NCBI RefSeq assembly: GCF_014648995.1
Contig: NZ_BMSE01000025.1
Span: 61,696-125,695, forward strand
Reading direction: 5' to 3'
DNA length: 64,000 bases
DNA from: Streptomyces massasporeus
Lineage (GTDB): Bacteria; Actinomycetota; Actinomycetes; Streptomycetales; Streptomycetaceae
Below are positions 27,701-37,021 of the stretch, in pieces; position 1 is the first letter of the stretch, and every line of letters starts with the position of its first letter. A program made the translations under genes and the position numbers. The notes beneath the pieces were generated by a model, which searched no databases, was not told the origin of the DNA, and saw only the letters and a program-made list of their open reading frames with translations.

Positions 27701-30700
27701 TTACTGCGTCGGAGGCGGGGGCGGCGGGGTCTGCCCGTCGGGCTGGGCCGGGTGGCCGGGCTGACCGGGCTGACCGGGCTGGGGGTAGCCGTAGCCCGGC
27801 TGCGGGGGAGCGGCCGGGGGCTGCCCGGGCTGGGGGTACGGCTGTCCGGGGTGGGCCGTCGGCTGCCCGGGCTGCTGACCCGGCTGTCCCGGCTGCGGGT
27901 AGGGCGGCTGGGCGGCCGCCTGCGGGTACGGCTGCCCGGGCTGGGCCGGCGGCTGGCCCGGCTGGGCATAGGGCTGGCCGGGCTGCGGATACGGCTGCCC
28001 GGGCTGGTCGTACGGCTGGCCCGGCTGCGGCTGCGGCTGCTGCGGGTAGGGGCCAGGCTGGCCGGGGACCTGTTGACCGGGCGCCGGCTGCTGCTGCCCG
28101 GGGTACGGAGGCTGGCCCGGCTGGGCGTAGGGCTGACCCGGCCCGGCCTGCCCCGGCATCGGCGGGGCCGCGACGGGCGGCGGGTTGCCGTCGGACGTCC
28201 ACAGGCCGTGCGCCTGCTGGTGGCGGATGAAGTCCTCGGCGACCATCGCCGTGAGGTTGAAGTACGCCTCCCGCACCTTCGGCCGCATCATGTCGAGGTC
28301 GACCTCGGCACCGGCGGCGAGGTGCTCGTCGAAGGGCACGACGACGACGCCGCGGCAGCGCGTCTCGAAGTGCGTCACGATGTCCTCGACCTTGATCATC
28401 TTGCCGGTCTCGCGGACCCCGGAGATGACGGTGATGGACCGCGAGACGAGGTCGGCGTACCCGTGCGCGGACAGCCAGTCCAGCGTCGTGCTCGCACTGC
28501 TCGCCCCGTCCACGGACGGCGTCGAGATGATGATGAGCTGGTCGGCGAGGTCCAGCACACCGCGCATGGCGCTGTACAGCAGACCGGTGCCGGAGTCGGT
28601 GAGAATCACCGGGTACTGCTTGCCCAGCACGTCGATCGCGCGCCGGTAGTCCTCGTCGTTGAAGGTCGTGGACACGGCCGGGTCGACGTCGTTGGCGATG
28701 ATCTCCAGACCGGAAGGCGCCTGGGACGTGAACCGCCGGATGTCCATGTACGAGTTGAGGTACGGGATCGCCTGGACGAGGTCACGGATGGTGGCCCCGG
28801 TCTCCCGTCGCACCCGGCGCCCGAGGGTGCCCGCGTCCGGGTTGGCGTCGATCGCGAGGATTTTGTCCTGCCGCTCGGTGGCGAGCGTCGAGCCCAGCGC
28901 GGTGGTCGTGGTCGTCTTGCCGACACCGCCCTTGAGGCTGATCACGGCGATCCGGTAGCAGGACAGCACGGGCGTACGGATCAGGTCGAGCTTGCGCTGG
29001 CGCTCGGCCTCCTCCTTCTTGCCGCCGATCTTGAACCGCCCGCCACCGGCCGCCGGACGGCTGCTCTTCGCCTTCTGCCTCTTGCTGTTGAGCAGCCGGT
29101 CGGACGACAGCTCCACGGCAGCCGTGTAACCGAGCGGCGCGGCCCCGGGGTTGGTCGGCTGCCGCTGGTCGTGCTGCATGGGCTGCGGCCAGGCGGCACC
29201 GGTACGGGGGTCGACGGGCTGCTGGGGCTGCCCGGGGTGGCCCTGATGGGCCGGCTGACCGGGCTGACCCGGCTGCTGCTCGGGCTGCCCGGCGTGCGGG
29301 GGCTGGGCCTCGGGCTGCGGCTGGGCCCGCGGGGGTACGCCGGGCTGCGGCTGCTGGGCGGTGGGCTGGGGGAAGCCGTAGCCGCCCTGGGCGTCAGGGG
29401 TGCCCGGGTGGGGGAAGCCGTATCCGGCCTGCGGGGCGGGGGTGCCCGGCTGGGGGAAGCCGTAGCCGTCCTGCGGGGCCGGCGCGGGGGCGGGCGGCGT
29501 GACGGGCTGCGCGGCCGGGGGCTGCTGGGCTGCCGGGGCGGGTGCGCCCTGCTGCGGGAAGCCGTAGCCGCCCTGCGCGGGAGGCACGTGCGGGCCGTCC
29601 GGCTGCTGGGCCGGGGGCTGCGCGGCCGGGGCCGGGGCGCCGGGGTGGGGGAAGCCGTAGCCGCCCTGGGCGTTCGGCGCGGCCGGGGGCTGCGCTCCGG
29701 GGTGCGGGAAACCGTAACCGCCGGGCTGCGGTACGGGCTGGGCGGGCGGCTGGTGCGGAGGCGTCGGTGCGGGCTGCTGGTTCCACGCGGCAGGCGCGGG
29801 CTGCGGAGCCTGGGGCTGGAACGGCGGCTGCTGGGCCGGTACGGAGGGCTGCGGCGGCACCGGCGGCTGACCCTGCGCCGGCACGTGCGCGTCGGCGGGC
29901 CGCGCCTCCGGCTGGGGGTGCTGCTGAGGCAGTACGGGCCACTGGTGCGCGGGCGCCGGGGCCGCCGGCTGGTACGACGGCGGCAGCGGCGGCACACCCT
30001 GCGGGAGCGGGGGAACCGAGTCGGACGGCGTGCTCTGCGGGGCCGGGTCTTCGGGGGCCGGGGCGGCCGGTACGGCGTCCTCCGGCTCGCCCTCCGAGGA
30101 CGCGAGGTCGGCGGGGGGTGCGTCGGAGGGCTCCTCAGGAGCGGCGACGGCGTCCTCACGCGGGGGTTCGGCGCCGGCCGGCACGCCATCCTCGGGCTCG
30201 GGCCGGACGTTCTCGGGCTCGGCGGCCTCGGACGGGGCGTCCTCGGGCTCGTCGGTCTCCGACGGGGCGTCCTCGAGCGCGGTGTTCTCCGCCTCGGCGT
30301 CCTTGTCTTCGGCTTCTTCCGAACGGGCGTCGTCGGCGGGCGCCCCGTCCTGGATGGCGGCGTCTTCGGACTCGCTGTCGTCGGCTGCCACGGCAGGCGG
30401 CTCGACAACCACGGGCGCCGCGTCTTCGCCCTGCGGCCGCGTCTCCTCCGGCTCGGCCTCCTCGGCCGACGGCACGTCTGCGAAGGCGTCCGCGTCCAGC
30501 GCGTACTCCGAGACCCCGTCGGAGGCGTCGTCGGCCTCCGCGTCAGGGCCGTGGTCCACCGTGTCATCCGCGCGGACGGCGCTGCCGGCCTCGTCGGCGG
30601 CCTCGTCCGCCTCGATGTCACCCTTGTCCCCGGCGTCGGGGGTGGCGGGCACGTCGGGCGTGGAAACCGCCTCCGCGGTGGCCCGCTCCTCGATCTCCCG

Positions 30701-31576
30701 CTTCAGGGCGACGGCGGAGAAGCGCATGGTGGCGCCGCTCTCCAGATCACCGGCCGACGGCTCTGCCGCACCGGCAGTCACAGCCGTGGCCTCGGGAGTC
30801 CCGGATGAGGCGGCGGGAGGAGTGGCAGGAGGAGTGGCCGGAGCCTCGGGAACATGCGGAGTGGCAGGAGCCACCTCCCGAGCAGCCGGAGCCGCTTCGG
30901 GAGCAGGAGCAGGAGCAGGAGCAGCCGGGGCCGTCTCCGGCGGAGCCGGCGGCGTCCACTGCGCCTGATACCCACCCACGGGGATGTTCGGCACAGCCGT
31001 GGGAGAGGCCGGACCCGCCTGGGGCGCCTCGGACTGCGCCTGCTGCGACGCCTGCGGCTCGAAACCGCTCCCCATCGGCAACCTGGGCACACCGGCCGGG
31101 CCTCCGGCAGCCGGCGGAGTGAAGGGCGCACCCGGAGCGGGCGGCGGGGGCGTGAACGGAGCACCCGGAGCGGGCGGCGGCGCGGGCGGCGTGAAGGGCG
31201 CACCGGGCGCCGGAGCCGGCTGCGACGCCGAGGCCGGTCCCTGAGCGGGACTCTGCGCCGAGAAGGCAGAGGCCCCACCGGACGGATTGGCATGCGGCGG
31301 CGGAGTCAGCCCGGGCAGCGGCGGCACCGGCCCCTTCGGCATCCCGGAGCCCCCGGGCGCCCCGGAACCTCCGGCAGCCCCCGAAGGACTGGACTCCTCG
31401 GACGCCCCCGCCCCCTGTCCCGAGGACGACTTCCCCGAGGCGTTCTGCGTGTACCAGGCGGGCGGCGCGTAGTCGATGGTGAACTCGCCCGTCACCTCTG
31501 CTGCGGACTCCGCGTCGGGCTGGTCATCGCCGGGTGTCGCCCAGCCCCCGCGGATCCCGTCCCGATCGCTGCTCAC
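27701..31576 (-). CDS. Very large Pro/Gln-rich MinD/ParA-like ATPase of the type VII locus
   Basis: The 1291-aa product has a huge disordered N-terminal part (1-about 810): Pro-rich to about 210, then highly acidic Ala/Asp/Glu-rich (about 280-540), then Pro/Gln-rich with at least eight GGYGFPHPGA-like repeats (about 615-740). A MinD/ParA ATPase domain follows at about 860-1120, with deviant Walker A SLKGGVGKTTTT near 877, AIDANPDAGTL, and VILTDSGTGLL. The tail (1130-1291) is PGQPYPQPGQPYAQ-type repeats. ESX loci of mycobacteria encode a related Pro-rich ATPase (EspI), which suggests a regulatory or positioning role. GTG 31576 follows AGGAGGAACACT; an ATG 33 bases upstream is less likely. Confidence 0.88.
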   Translation of the reverse strand: MSSDRDGIRGGWATPGDDQPDAESAAEVTGEFTIDYAPPAWYTQNASGKSSSGQGAGASEESSPSGAAGGSGAPGGSGMPKGPVPPLPGLTPPPHANPSGGASAFSAQSPAQGPASASQPAPAPGAPFTPPAPPPAPGAPFTPPPPAPGAPFTPPAAGGPAGVPRLPMGSGFEPQASQQAQSEAPQAGPASPTAVPNIPVGGYQAQWTPPAPPETAPAAPAPAPAPEAAPAAREVAPATPHVPEAPATPPATPPAASSGTPEATAVTAGAAEPSAGDLESGATMRFSAVALKREIEERATAEAVSTPDVPATPDAGDKGDIEADEAADEAGSAVRADDTVDHGPDAEADDASDGVSEYALDADAFADVPSAEEAEPEETRPQGEDAAPVVVEPPAVAADDSESEDAAIQDGAPADDARSEEAEDKDAEAENTALEDAPSETDEPEDAPSEAAEPENVRPEPEDGVPAGAEPPREDAVAAPEEPSDAPPADLASSEGEPEDAVPAAPAPEDPAPQSTPSDSVPPLPQGVPPLPPSYQPAAPAPAHQWPVLPQQHPQPEARPADAHVPAQGQPPVPPQPSVPAQQPPFQPQAPQPAPAAWNQQPAPTPPHQPPAQPVPQPGGYGFPHPGAQPPAAPNAQGGYGFPHPGAPAPAAQPPAQQPDGPHVPPAQGGYGFPQQGAPAPAAQQPPAAQPVTPPAPAPAPQDGYGFPQPGTPAPQAGYGFPHPGTPDAQGGYGFPQPTAQQPQPGVPPRAQPQPEAQPPHAGQPEQQPGQPGQPAHQGHPGQPQQPVDPRTGAAWPQPMQHDQRQPTNPGAAPLGYTAAVELSSDRLLNSKRQKAKSSRPAAGGGRFKIGGKKEEAERQRKLDLIRTPVLSCYRIAVISLKGGVGKTTTTTALGSTLATERQDKILAIDANPDAGTLGRRVRRETGATIRDLVQAIPYLNSYMDIRRFTSQAPSGLEIIANDVDPAVSTTFNDEDYRRAIDVLGKQYPVILTDSGTGLLYSAMRGVLDLADQLIIISTPSVDGASSASTTLDWLSAHGYADLVSRSITVISGVRETGKMIKVEDIVTHFETRCRGVVVVPFDEHLAAGAEVDLDMMRPKVREAYFNLTAMVAEDFIRHQQAHGLWTSDGNPPPVAAPPMPGQAGPGQPYAQPGQPPYPGQQQPAPGQQVPGQPGPYPQQPQPQPGQPYDQPGQPYPQPGQPYAQPGQPPAQPGQPYPQAAAQPPYPQPGQPGQQPGQPTAHPGQPYPQPGQPPAAPPQPGYGYPQPGQPGQPGHPAQPDGQTPPPPPPTQ

Positions 31577-31911
31577 AGTGTTCCTCCTGGTGTGGTCGAG
31601 CACCCTCATGCCGTGCTGGGGCGACCCTTGCTTGTCGTCCGACGTCGTGCGAAGTCGTTTGCGGCGTGTCAGAGGTCGTCCGAGGTCGTCCGCTCCACAG
31701 GCTCCCCCGCTTGCCCCTGGGACGCCGACGCCTACTCCACGCGGTCCGACGTCGATCCCTGTCCCAGCCTAATCACCACATGCCCCGGCCCGGCAGGCCC
31801 GTCTGCCCCTCCACAGCAACGCTGGACCTCGAAAACCAGGCAAATGCGACGCAACTGCTGGCGCAACAGTCGACAAACCGGGTGCTGTGAACGGTTTCGC
31901 TGCCAGGCCCG
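31577..31911 (-). other. 335-base leader upstream of the MinD-like ATPase gene
   Basis: I see no gene in this space. Read on the minus strand it separates the 262-aa ESX gene's stop from GTG 31576. It contains a short direct repeat (AGGTCGTCCG twice at about 31672-31692) and possible -10-like TAGGCT (complement of 31766-31771) without a convincing -35. It probably holds the ATPase gene's promoter. Confidence 0.4.
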
Positions 31912-32700
31912 TCAGTCCATCCGACGTGGCGTACCCAACAACCCGGTCTCCGCATCCGTGGGCTGTGTCATCACGTATTGCCGATCGCGGTCGGTACACC
32001 ACAGGGTGAGGCCGTCGGAGAGCCCCGGCAGGGAGTCCGTTTCGGCCCGGGTGAGCGCCATCGTGCGGCCCAGTTCCGTGGCCTCGTCGGGCGACACCCT
32101 CTGAATCCCCACCAGCCGCGCCTGCCGCACGAGCCGCGGAGCGACCGGGCTGACGTACGGCAACAGGGTCAGCACCGACTGCCAGGGCCCGGAGACCACG
32201 CGACCGCGAGGTGGCCGCATCCCGCAGTCCCGTACCACCAGCACCGGCGTACCGGCCGAGGCGCCCAGCGGCGGCACCCGCCCGACGTCGTACACGGCCA
32301 TCCCGTTCTGACCGCCCCCCATGGCGTGCACCATCGGCATCCAGACCTGCGCCCGCGCCGTCTCCACGGCGACCCGCGTCCCTGTTGCCGCCGCCCTGAG
32401 CGCGATGACCTGCACGGTCCACAACCCGCCGATGAGCACGACGTCGTACGGCAGCGGCCGATTGAGCCCAAGTACAGCGGGCCGGTTCTCCGCGTCCACG
32501 CCGATGACGACGCCGTCGTCGGCGACGGGAAGGGCGAGGGTGTCCATTTGATCGACGGTCACGGAGTGCCGAGGGTGTCTCGGGCCGATCAATCCGAAGC
32601 CGCGGCGCAGCAGTTCACGCGCCCGCTCGGGGGCAGAGGACTGCGGCTCGCCCCGTCCGTTGGCCGCCGCCTGTCCTACGCGCGGGGTCGTCGCCGTCAC
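31912..32700 (-). CDS. Type VII locus protein, unrecognised family
   Basis: A 262-aa protein of unknown family, translationally coupled to eccE (GTGA overlap at 32697-32700), which places it with the ESX machinery. The central segment reads VIGVDAENRPAVLGLNRP then VVLIGGLWTVQVIALRAAATGTRVAVET, with an alternating strand-helix pattern. The layout resembles an EccC/FtsK-like nucleotide-binding core in which the P-loop (normally G-x4-GK-S/T) has become GGLWTVQVIAL, without Lys. That resemblance is only by eye. There is no signal peptide or clear transmembrane helix. It could be an accessory or structural subunit. Confidence 0.7.
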   Translation of the reverse strand: MTATTPRVGQAAANGRGEPQSSAPERARELLRRGFGLIGPRHPRHSVTVDQMDTLALPVADDGVVIGVDAENRPAVLGLNRPLPYDVVLIGGLWTVQVIALRAAATGTRVAVETARAQVWMPMVHAMGGGQNGMAVYDVGRVPPLGASAGTPVLVVRDCGMRPPRGRVVSGPWQSVLTLLPYVSPVAPRLVRQARLVGIQRVSPDEATELGRTMALTRAETDSLPGLSDGLTLWCTDRDRQYVMTQPTDAETGLLGTPRRMD

Positions 32701-34013
32701 CTGGCACCTCCGAGGGGCAGAGTGGCAAGCATGCCGGGCACCTGTTCCCGGTCGAGTCGGGAGAGCCCCATGCCTGTGTGCCGGGCCGCAGCCTGCACCG
32801 CGCGCCGGGCGGCGACGAGTTCGTCGTCGCTGCGCCCGGTCACGCGCAGATGCCCGGAGACGGACACTTCCTTCCGCTCCCCCCGCCTGAGCGTGAGGCT
32901 GAAGGTGGTGGCGAGGGTGGGGACGGCCGTCACCAGAGCGACGAGCTGCGGCAGCGACGGCGCCCTCTCCCCACCCAGGGCGGGCCACCGATCGATCCAG
33001 TACGTGGTGTGTCTGCGGTTGTCGCAGCGCCAGTTCCGGCCCGACTCCTCGGTCCGCCGCTCCCGCGTGTCCGTCCGCCCGGCCTCCGCCGTCACCAGCG
33101 GGTTGGCACAGGCCGACGTGGCGATGGCGGAGGTCAGCTGTTCCTCGTCGAGGAGGGTCGCCCGGAATCCGGATCCGGTGAGCCGGCTCGCGAGATGATC
33201 GGCGGCACGCACGACGCACTTCTGCGCTCCGACCAGGCCGCCCCCGCGCGCGGCCACCGCTTCCGCGCACAGTTCCGGATCGAGCTTCAACGCGATCCAC
33301 GTGATGCGTACGGCCGGCGCACCCGTCTGCTCCTGCAGGGGAGCGTAGTTGGCGACTGCCACGGACTGCCGGGGCAGATGGATCGCTGGCGCGGGCTGGG
33401 TGTGGAGCACGACCTGCGCCGACTCCAGCCGGATGTCGTCCACATCCAAGGCGTCGTGCACCAGAGAGAGGGGCAACGGCTGTTTGTTCCGCTCGGCCCG
33501 CAGCGCGGTGGCGTCGGCCTCGACATGCAGGACCGCGGTGACGAACGTACCGTCCCCGACGATTCCGACGGGTCGGCGGTCGCGGCCGCTGTACGTGTAC
33601 GTCCGCAGACTCGGATCGCACTCCACGGCCGGCGCCAGCCCCGGCTCCGTGCCCTCCGGTATCGGCGTACTCGCGGCCCGCCGCTGCCTCGCACGCAAGG
33701 CCTGAGCCGTGGCCAACCACTCGGGCAGGGAGCGTCCGCGGCGACGGAGGAAGGAGAGCAGCACCAGACAGCCGGCGAGGACAGCCGCAGGCACCACGGC
33801 CACGGGATCGATCACCCACCCGACGAGCACGACGGCGGCCGCGACCTCGAACAGGACAAGGCGTTGCAACCGAAACGCCCCGACCTGACCCGAACGCACC
33901 CTGGAGTGGAGCGCGCCCGGCGAGGCCGGCCGCTGCGCCGGTCCCTGCCCGGACACCGAAGCACCCCGCGTCCGCGATCGGTCGCGGGACCGGGCGCGTG
34001 TTCTGGAAACCAT
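32697..34013 (-). CDS. eccE: Type VII secretion protein EccE
   Basis: EccE is a peripheral membrane subunit of the ESX translocon. The 438-residue product begins with an Arg/Ser-rich cytosolic stretch, then two adjacent membrane helices (LVLFEVAAAVVLVGWVIDPVAVVPAAVLAGCLVLLSFL, about 53-88), as in EccE family members. A large mixed-structure domain follows, containing RWPALGGERAPSLPQLVALVTAVPT. Start ATG 34013 is preceded by GGGGGATGGAGTG, with an adjacent GTG at 34016. It diverges from eccB with about 200 bases between them, so a two-way promoter region is likely. The assignment rests on topology, position and segment similarity, and is less firm than those of EccB-EccD. Confidence 0.8.
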   Translation of the reverse strand: MVSRTRARSRDRSRTRGASVSGQGPAQRPASPGALHSRVRSGQVGAFRLQRLVLFEVAAAVVLVGWVIDPVAVVPAAVLAGCLVLLSFLRRRGRSLPEWLATAQALRARQRRAASTPIPEGTEPGLAPAVECDPSLRTYTYSGRDRRPVGIVGDGTFVTAVLHVEADATALRAERNKQPLPLSLVHDALDVDDIRLESAQVVLHTQPAPAIHLPRQSVAVANYAPLQEQTGAPAVRITWIALKLDPELCAEAVAARGGGLVGAQKCVVRAADHLASRLTGSGFRATLLDEEQLTSAIATSACANPLVTAEAGRTDTRERRTEESGRNWRCDNRRHTTYWIDRWPALGGERAPSLPQLVALVTAVPTLATTFSLTLRRGERKEVSVSGHLRVTGRSDDELVAARRAVQAAARHTGMGLSRLDREQVPGMLATLPLGGAR

Positions 34014-34211
34014 CACTCCATCCCCCGTTCTGCTGACGACTCGCTGGTGTCTCAGCACCGCACGATGCCTGTGAAGGCCCGGGCACCCTACCCGCAACAC
34101 AAGTCCCCGCGGATACCAGGCATAGTAGGGGGCCGCTCTGACACCGGGGCGGTCGGCCATGACACACCAGGCGAGCGCGGCACATCTGAACACGGGGAGA
34201 GACAAGCAGAG

Positions 34212-35738
34212 ATGGCATCTCGGCGCGACCAGCTCAATGCCTACACCTTCGCGAAGCGCCGCATGCTCGCGGCCTTCTTGCAGTCGTCGCCCGACGGTTC
34301 GGAGGAGGGGGCACCGCGTCCACTGCGAGCGGTCATCCCCGGCGCCATCGTGGCCGTGGTCGTCATGGCCGTCTTCGGGGCCTGGGGCATGTTCAAGCCC
34401 ACCGCGCCCAAAGGCTGGGACGAACCCAACGCCAAGGTGATCGTCGCCAGCGACTCGACCACACGCTACGTCGTCCTGAAGACCGGCAAACAGGTCCAGC
34501 TGCACCCGGTCCTCAACATGGCCTCCGCGAAGCTGCTCCTCAACGAAGGCCAGGGCGATGTGGTGACCGTCGCCGAGTCCGTCCTCGACAACGGCAAGAT
34601 TCCCCACGGAGCCACCATCGGCATCCCCTACGCGCCCGACCGTCTCCCCTCGGCGTCCGAGGCGGGCGGCGAGAAGCGCTGGGCGGTCTGCGAACGCCGC
34701 AGCGCGGGCGGCGAGTCCATCCAGAAGGCGGCCCTGGTCCTCGCTTCCCGCGACTTGAAGGCGACCGAGGGCAAGGGCGAGAAACTGACGGGTGGGCAAC
34801 TGCTCTACGTCGTGGCCCCCGACGGGAACCACTACGTGGTGGACGCGAGTGGACGCTCTTACCCCATCGACAAGAGCAACGAACTGCTGCTGCGCGCCGT
34901 CGTCGGCTCCGGACGTAAGCCGCAGAAGGTCTCCCGTGAGTGGCTGGAGACCCTGCATACCGGCGACCCGATCTCCTTCCCGAAGATCCCCGATCAGATC
35001 GGTGTCGCGGCCGACGCCCCAGGCCAACTGGACGACAAGACCAACAAGGTCGGCATGGTCCTCAAGGCCTCCGATCTCAACAGCGATCAGTACTACGTGG
35101 TCTTGCCCGGCCGGGTCGCCCCCGTCTCGGCCTTCGTAGCCCAACTCCTGCTGTTCAGTGAGGACCTGGCCTCCCTCGGCCAGGCCGGTGCAGCCAAGGA
35201 CATGAGCCCGGGTGCGATCGTCCCCGGCAAACCGTTCGGCACCGAGCACCGATGGCCCACCGAGGACCCCCAGCCCGTCAACGATGCTTCTGGCACCGCA
35301 GGAGGCCGCGGCACCGTCTGCAACGTCCTGCGCGGCGTCGACGCCGACTCGGGGAGCACGACCCTGAGCACCTGGGCCGGCACGGATTTCCCGGCCAAGC
35401 TCCCCACCGGCTCCTCCAGCGCCTACGTCACACCCGGCTCCGGCCAGCTCTACCGCCAGTTCCAGGGCAGGGAGACCAAGGCCGGCCCCGTCTTCCTCGT
35501 CACCGACACCGGCCTGCGCTACGTCCTGCAGTCCAACGCCGACAGCGGCGCGGACGACGCCGGCATCGGCACGACGGCCAAGGACCGCCGACAGGCCCAG
35601 CAGGAGGCCCAACAGGCCCAGACACGGCTCGGCTACAAGGACGTCGACCCTGCGCCGATCCCCGCCGCCTGGTCGGAGTTCCTGCCCACCGGCCCACGCC
35701 TGTCGACGACGGCGGCACGCCAGCCGCAGGGTTCCTGA
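34212..35738 (+). CDS. eccB: Type VII secretion protein EccB
   Basis: EccB anchors the ESX core complex with one helix and a large extracytoplasmic domain. The 508-aa product starts MASRRDQLNAYTFAKRRMLAAF (typical EccB N-terminus), has a single helix (AVIPGAIVAVVVMAVFGAWGMF, about 38-59), and then the characteristic extracellular domain with VIVASDSTTRYVVLKTGKQ, LHPVLNMASAKLLL and CERRSAGG. ATG 34212 was chosen on homology and the upstream GGGGAGAG. The mycosin gene starts 11 bases after its stop. Confidence 0.95.
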   Translation: MASRRDQLNAYTFAKRRMLAAFLQSSPDGSEEGAPRPLRAVIPGAIVAVVVMAVFGAWGMFKPTAPKGWDEPNAKVIVASDSTTRYVVLKTGKQVQLHPVLNMASAKLLLNEGQGDVVTVAESVLDNGKIPHGATIGIPYAPDRLPSASEAGGEKRWAVCERRSAGGESIQKAALVLASRDLKATEGKGEKLTGGQLLYVVAPDGNHYVVDASGRSYPIDKSNELLLRAVVGSGRKPQKVSREWLETLHTGDPISFPKIPDQIGVAADAPGQLDDKTNKVGMVLKASDLNSDQYYVVLPGRVAPVSAFVAQLLLFSEDLASLGQAGAAKDMSPGAIVPGKPFGTEHRWPTEDPQPVNDASGTAGGRGTVCNVLRGVDADSGSTTLSTWAGTDFPAKLPTGSSSAYVTPGSGQLYRQFQGRETKAGPVFLVTDTGLRYVLQSNADSGADDAGIGTTAKDRRQAQQEAQQAQTRLGYKDVDPAPIPAAWSEFLPTGPRLSTTAARQPQGS

Positions 35739-35749
35739 GGGGTCCGGAC

Positions 35750-37021
35750 ATGCCACACGTCTCCTCCTTCCTCCACAGGGCGACCGCGGTGACGGCTGCG
35801 ACCCTGCTCACGATCGCCCCCGTCGTCCTCGCGCCCCCGGCGACGGCGGCCGACCTGCCGTACTCGGACCAGTGCGCGTTCCCCAACGGCAAGTACCCGG
35901 GCCGCCCCTGGTCCCTGCAGCGCGTCCTCCTGGACGAGCTGTGGAGCCAGTCCACGGGCAAGGGCATGCGGGTGGCGGTGATCGACACCGGCGTCGATGT
36001 GACGAACCCCCAGCTCACCGACGCGGTCGACGTGAAGAGCGGCCGCAACTTCCTGCCCAGGAACCTCAAGGACGACGACGGCAACCCGATCGAGCGGGGC
36101 AAGGAGAACGGCACCACGGACACGGTCGGCCACGGCACCAAGGTCGCCGGCATTATCGCGGCCCGGCCAGTCAAGGGCACCGGCTTCGTGGGCCTGGCCC
36201 CCGATGCGACGATCATCCCGATCCAGCAGAACGACGCGGAGGGCAACGGCGACGTCGGCACCCTGACCCGCGCGATCCGCTACGCCGTCCAGGCCGGGGC
36301 CGACGTCATCAACATCTCCCAGGACACCGCGAAGCCGATGACGTCGACATCCGACCTGAAGCTGGCGATCGACCAGGCCCTGAACAAGAAGATCGTGGTG
36401 GTGGCCTCGGCGGGCAACGACGGCCTGGGCGGCAACGTCAAGGAGACCTACCCGGCTGCCTACGAGGGCGTCCTCGCGGTCGCCGCCTCGGACCGCAACA
36501 ACGAGCGCGCCACCTTCTCCCAGTCCGGCGAGTTCGTCGGCGTCGCGGCCCCCGGTGTCGACATGATCTCCACCGTCCCAAAGGGCGGCCACTGCTCCGA
36601 CAACGGTACGAGCTTCTCCGCGCCGTACGTCGCCGGCCTCGCGGCGCTGATCAAGGCCAAACACCGCGACTGGACGGCCCGGCAGATCGTCGCCCAGATC
36701 GAACAGACCGCGGAGCGCACCACCGCGGGTCACGACCGTCTGGTCGGCTGGGGAGTGGTCGACCCCGTACGCGCCCTGACGGATGACGAACACCCCATTG
36801 AGTCCCCCAACCCCCAAGCAGGCCTGGGCAAGCAGGAAGCCCCTACCCCGGCCACGTTCCAGATCGGCGAATCCGCCGAGGAACGCAACGCCCGCCTGGC
36901 CACCTACGTGGCCGTGGGCTCGGTGGTCCTCGTCGCGGGGATGGGCGGCACGGCGGTGGCGCTCCGGGACGCGCGACGCAGGCAGAAGCGACGGGTGGAG
37001 AGCGGATCATGGACGCGCTGA
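35750..37021 (+). CDS. mycP: Type VII secretion-associated subtilase (mycosin, MycP)
   Basis: Mycosins are membrane-anchored subtilisin-like serine proteases needed to stabilise the ESX machine. The 423-residue product has a signal peptide (TAATLLTIAPVVLAPPATAA), then the catalytic triad: Asp79 in VAVIDTGVD, His128 in VGHGTKVAGI, and Ser288 in NGTSFSAPYVAGL, with oxyanion Asn in SAGNDG. A C-terminal helix (YVAVGSVVLVAGMGGTAVAL) and a basic tail anchor it. ATG 35750 follows GAGGGGTCCGGAC. Its 3' end overlaps the 203-aa protein start by 13 bases. Confidence 0.94.
   Translation: MPHVSSFLHRATAVTAATLLTIAPVVLAPPATAADLPYSDQCAFPNGKYPGRPWSLQRVLLDELWSQSTGKGMRVAVIDTGVDVTNPQLTDAVDVKSGRNFLPRNLKDDDGNPIERGKENGTTDTVGHGTKVAGIIAARPVKGTGFVGLAPDATIIPIQQNDAEGNGDVGTLTRAIRYAVQAGADVINISQDTAKPMTSTSDLKLAIDQALNKKIVVVASAGNDGLGGNVKETYPAAYEGVLAVAASDRNNERATFSQSGEFVGVAAPGVDMISTVPKGGHCSDNGTSFSAPYVAGLAALIKAKHRDWTARQIVAQIEQTAERTTAGHDRLVGWGVVDPVRALTDDEHPIESPNPQAGLGKQEAPTPATFQIGESAEERNARLATYVAVGSVVLVAGMGGTAVALRDARRRQKRRVESGSWTR

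Noticed and set aside
27740..28150. CRISPR-like regular repeats
   Set aside because: The regularity comes from coding repeats (PGQPYPQ) within the ATPase gene; units vary, lack spacers, and remain in frame.
27752..30808. 1018-codon plus-strand frame opposite the MinD-like ATPase gene
   Set aside because: It is a mirror of Pro/Gln/Gly codons of the real gene; the product is Arg/Gly/Leu low complexity.
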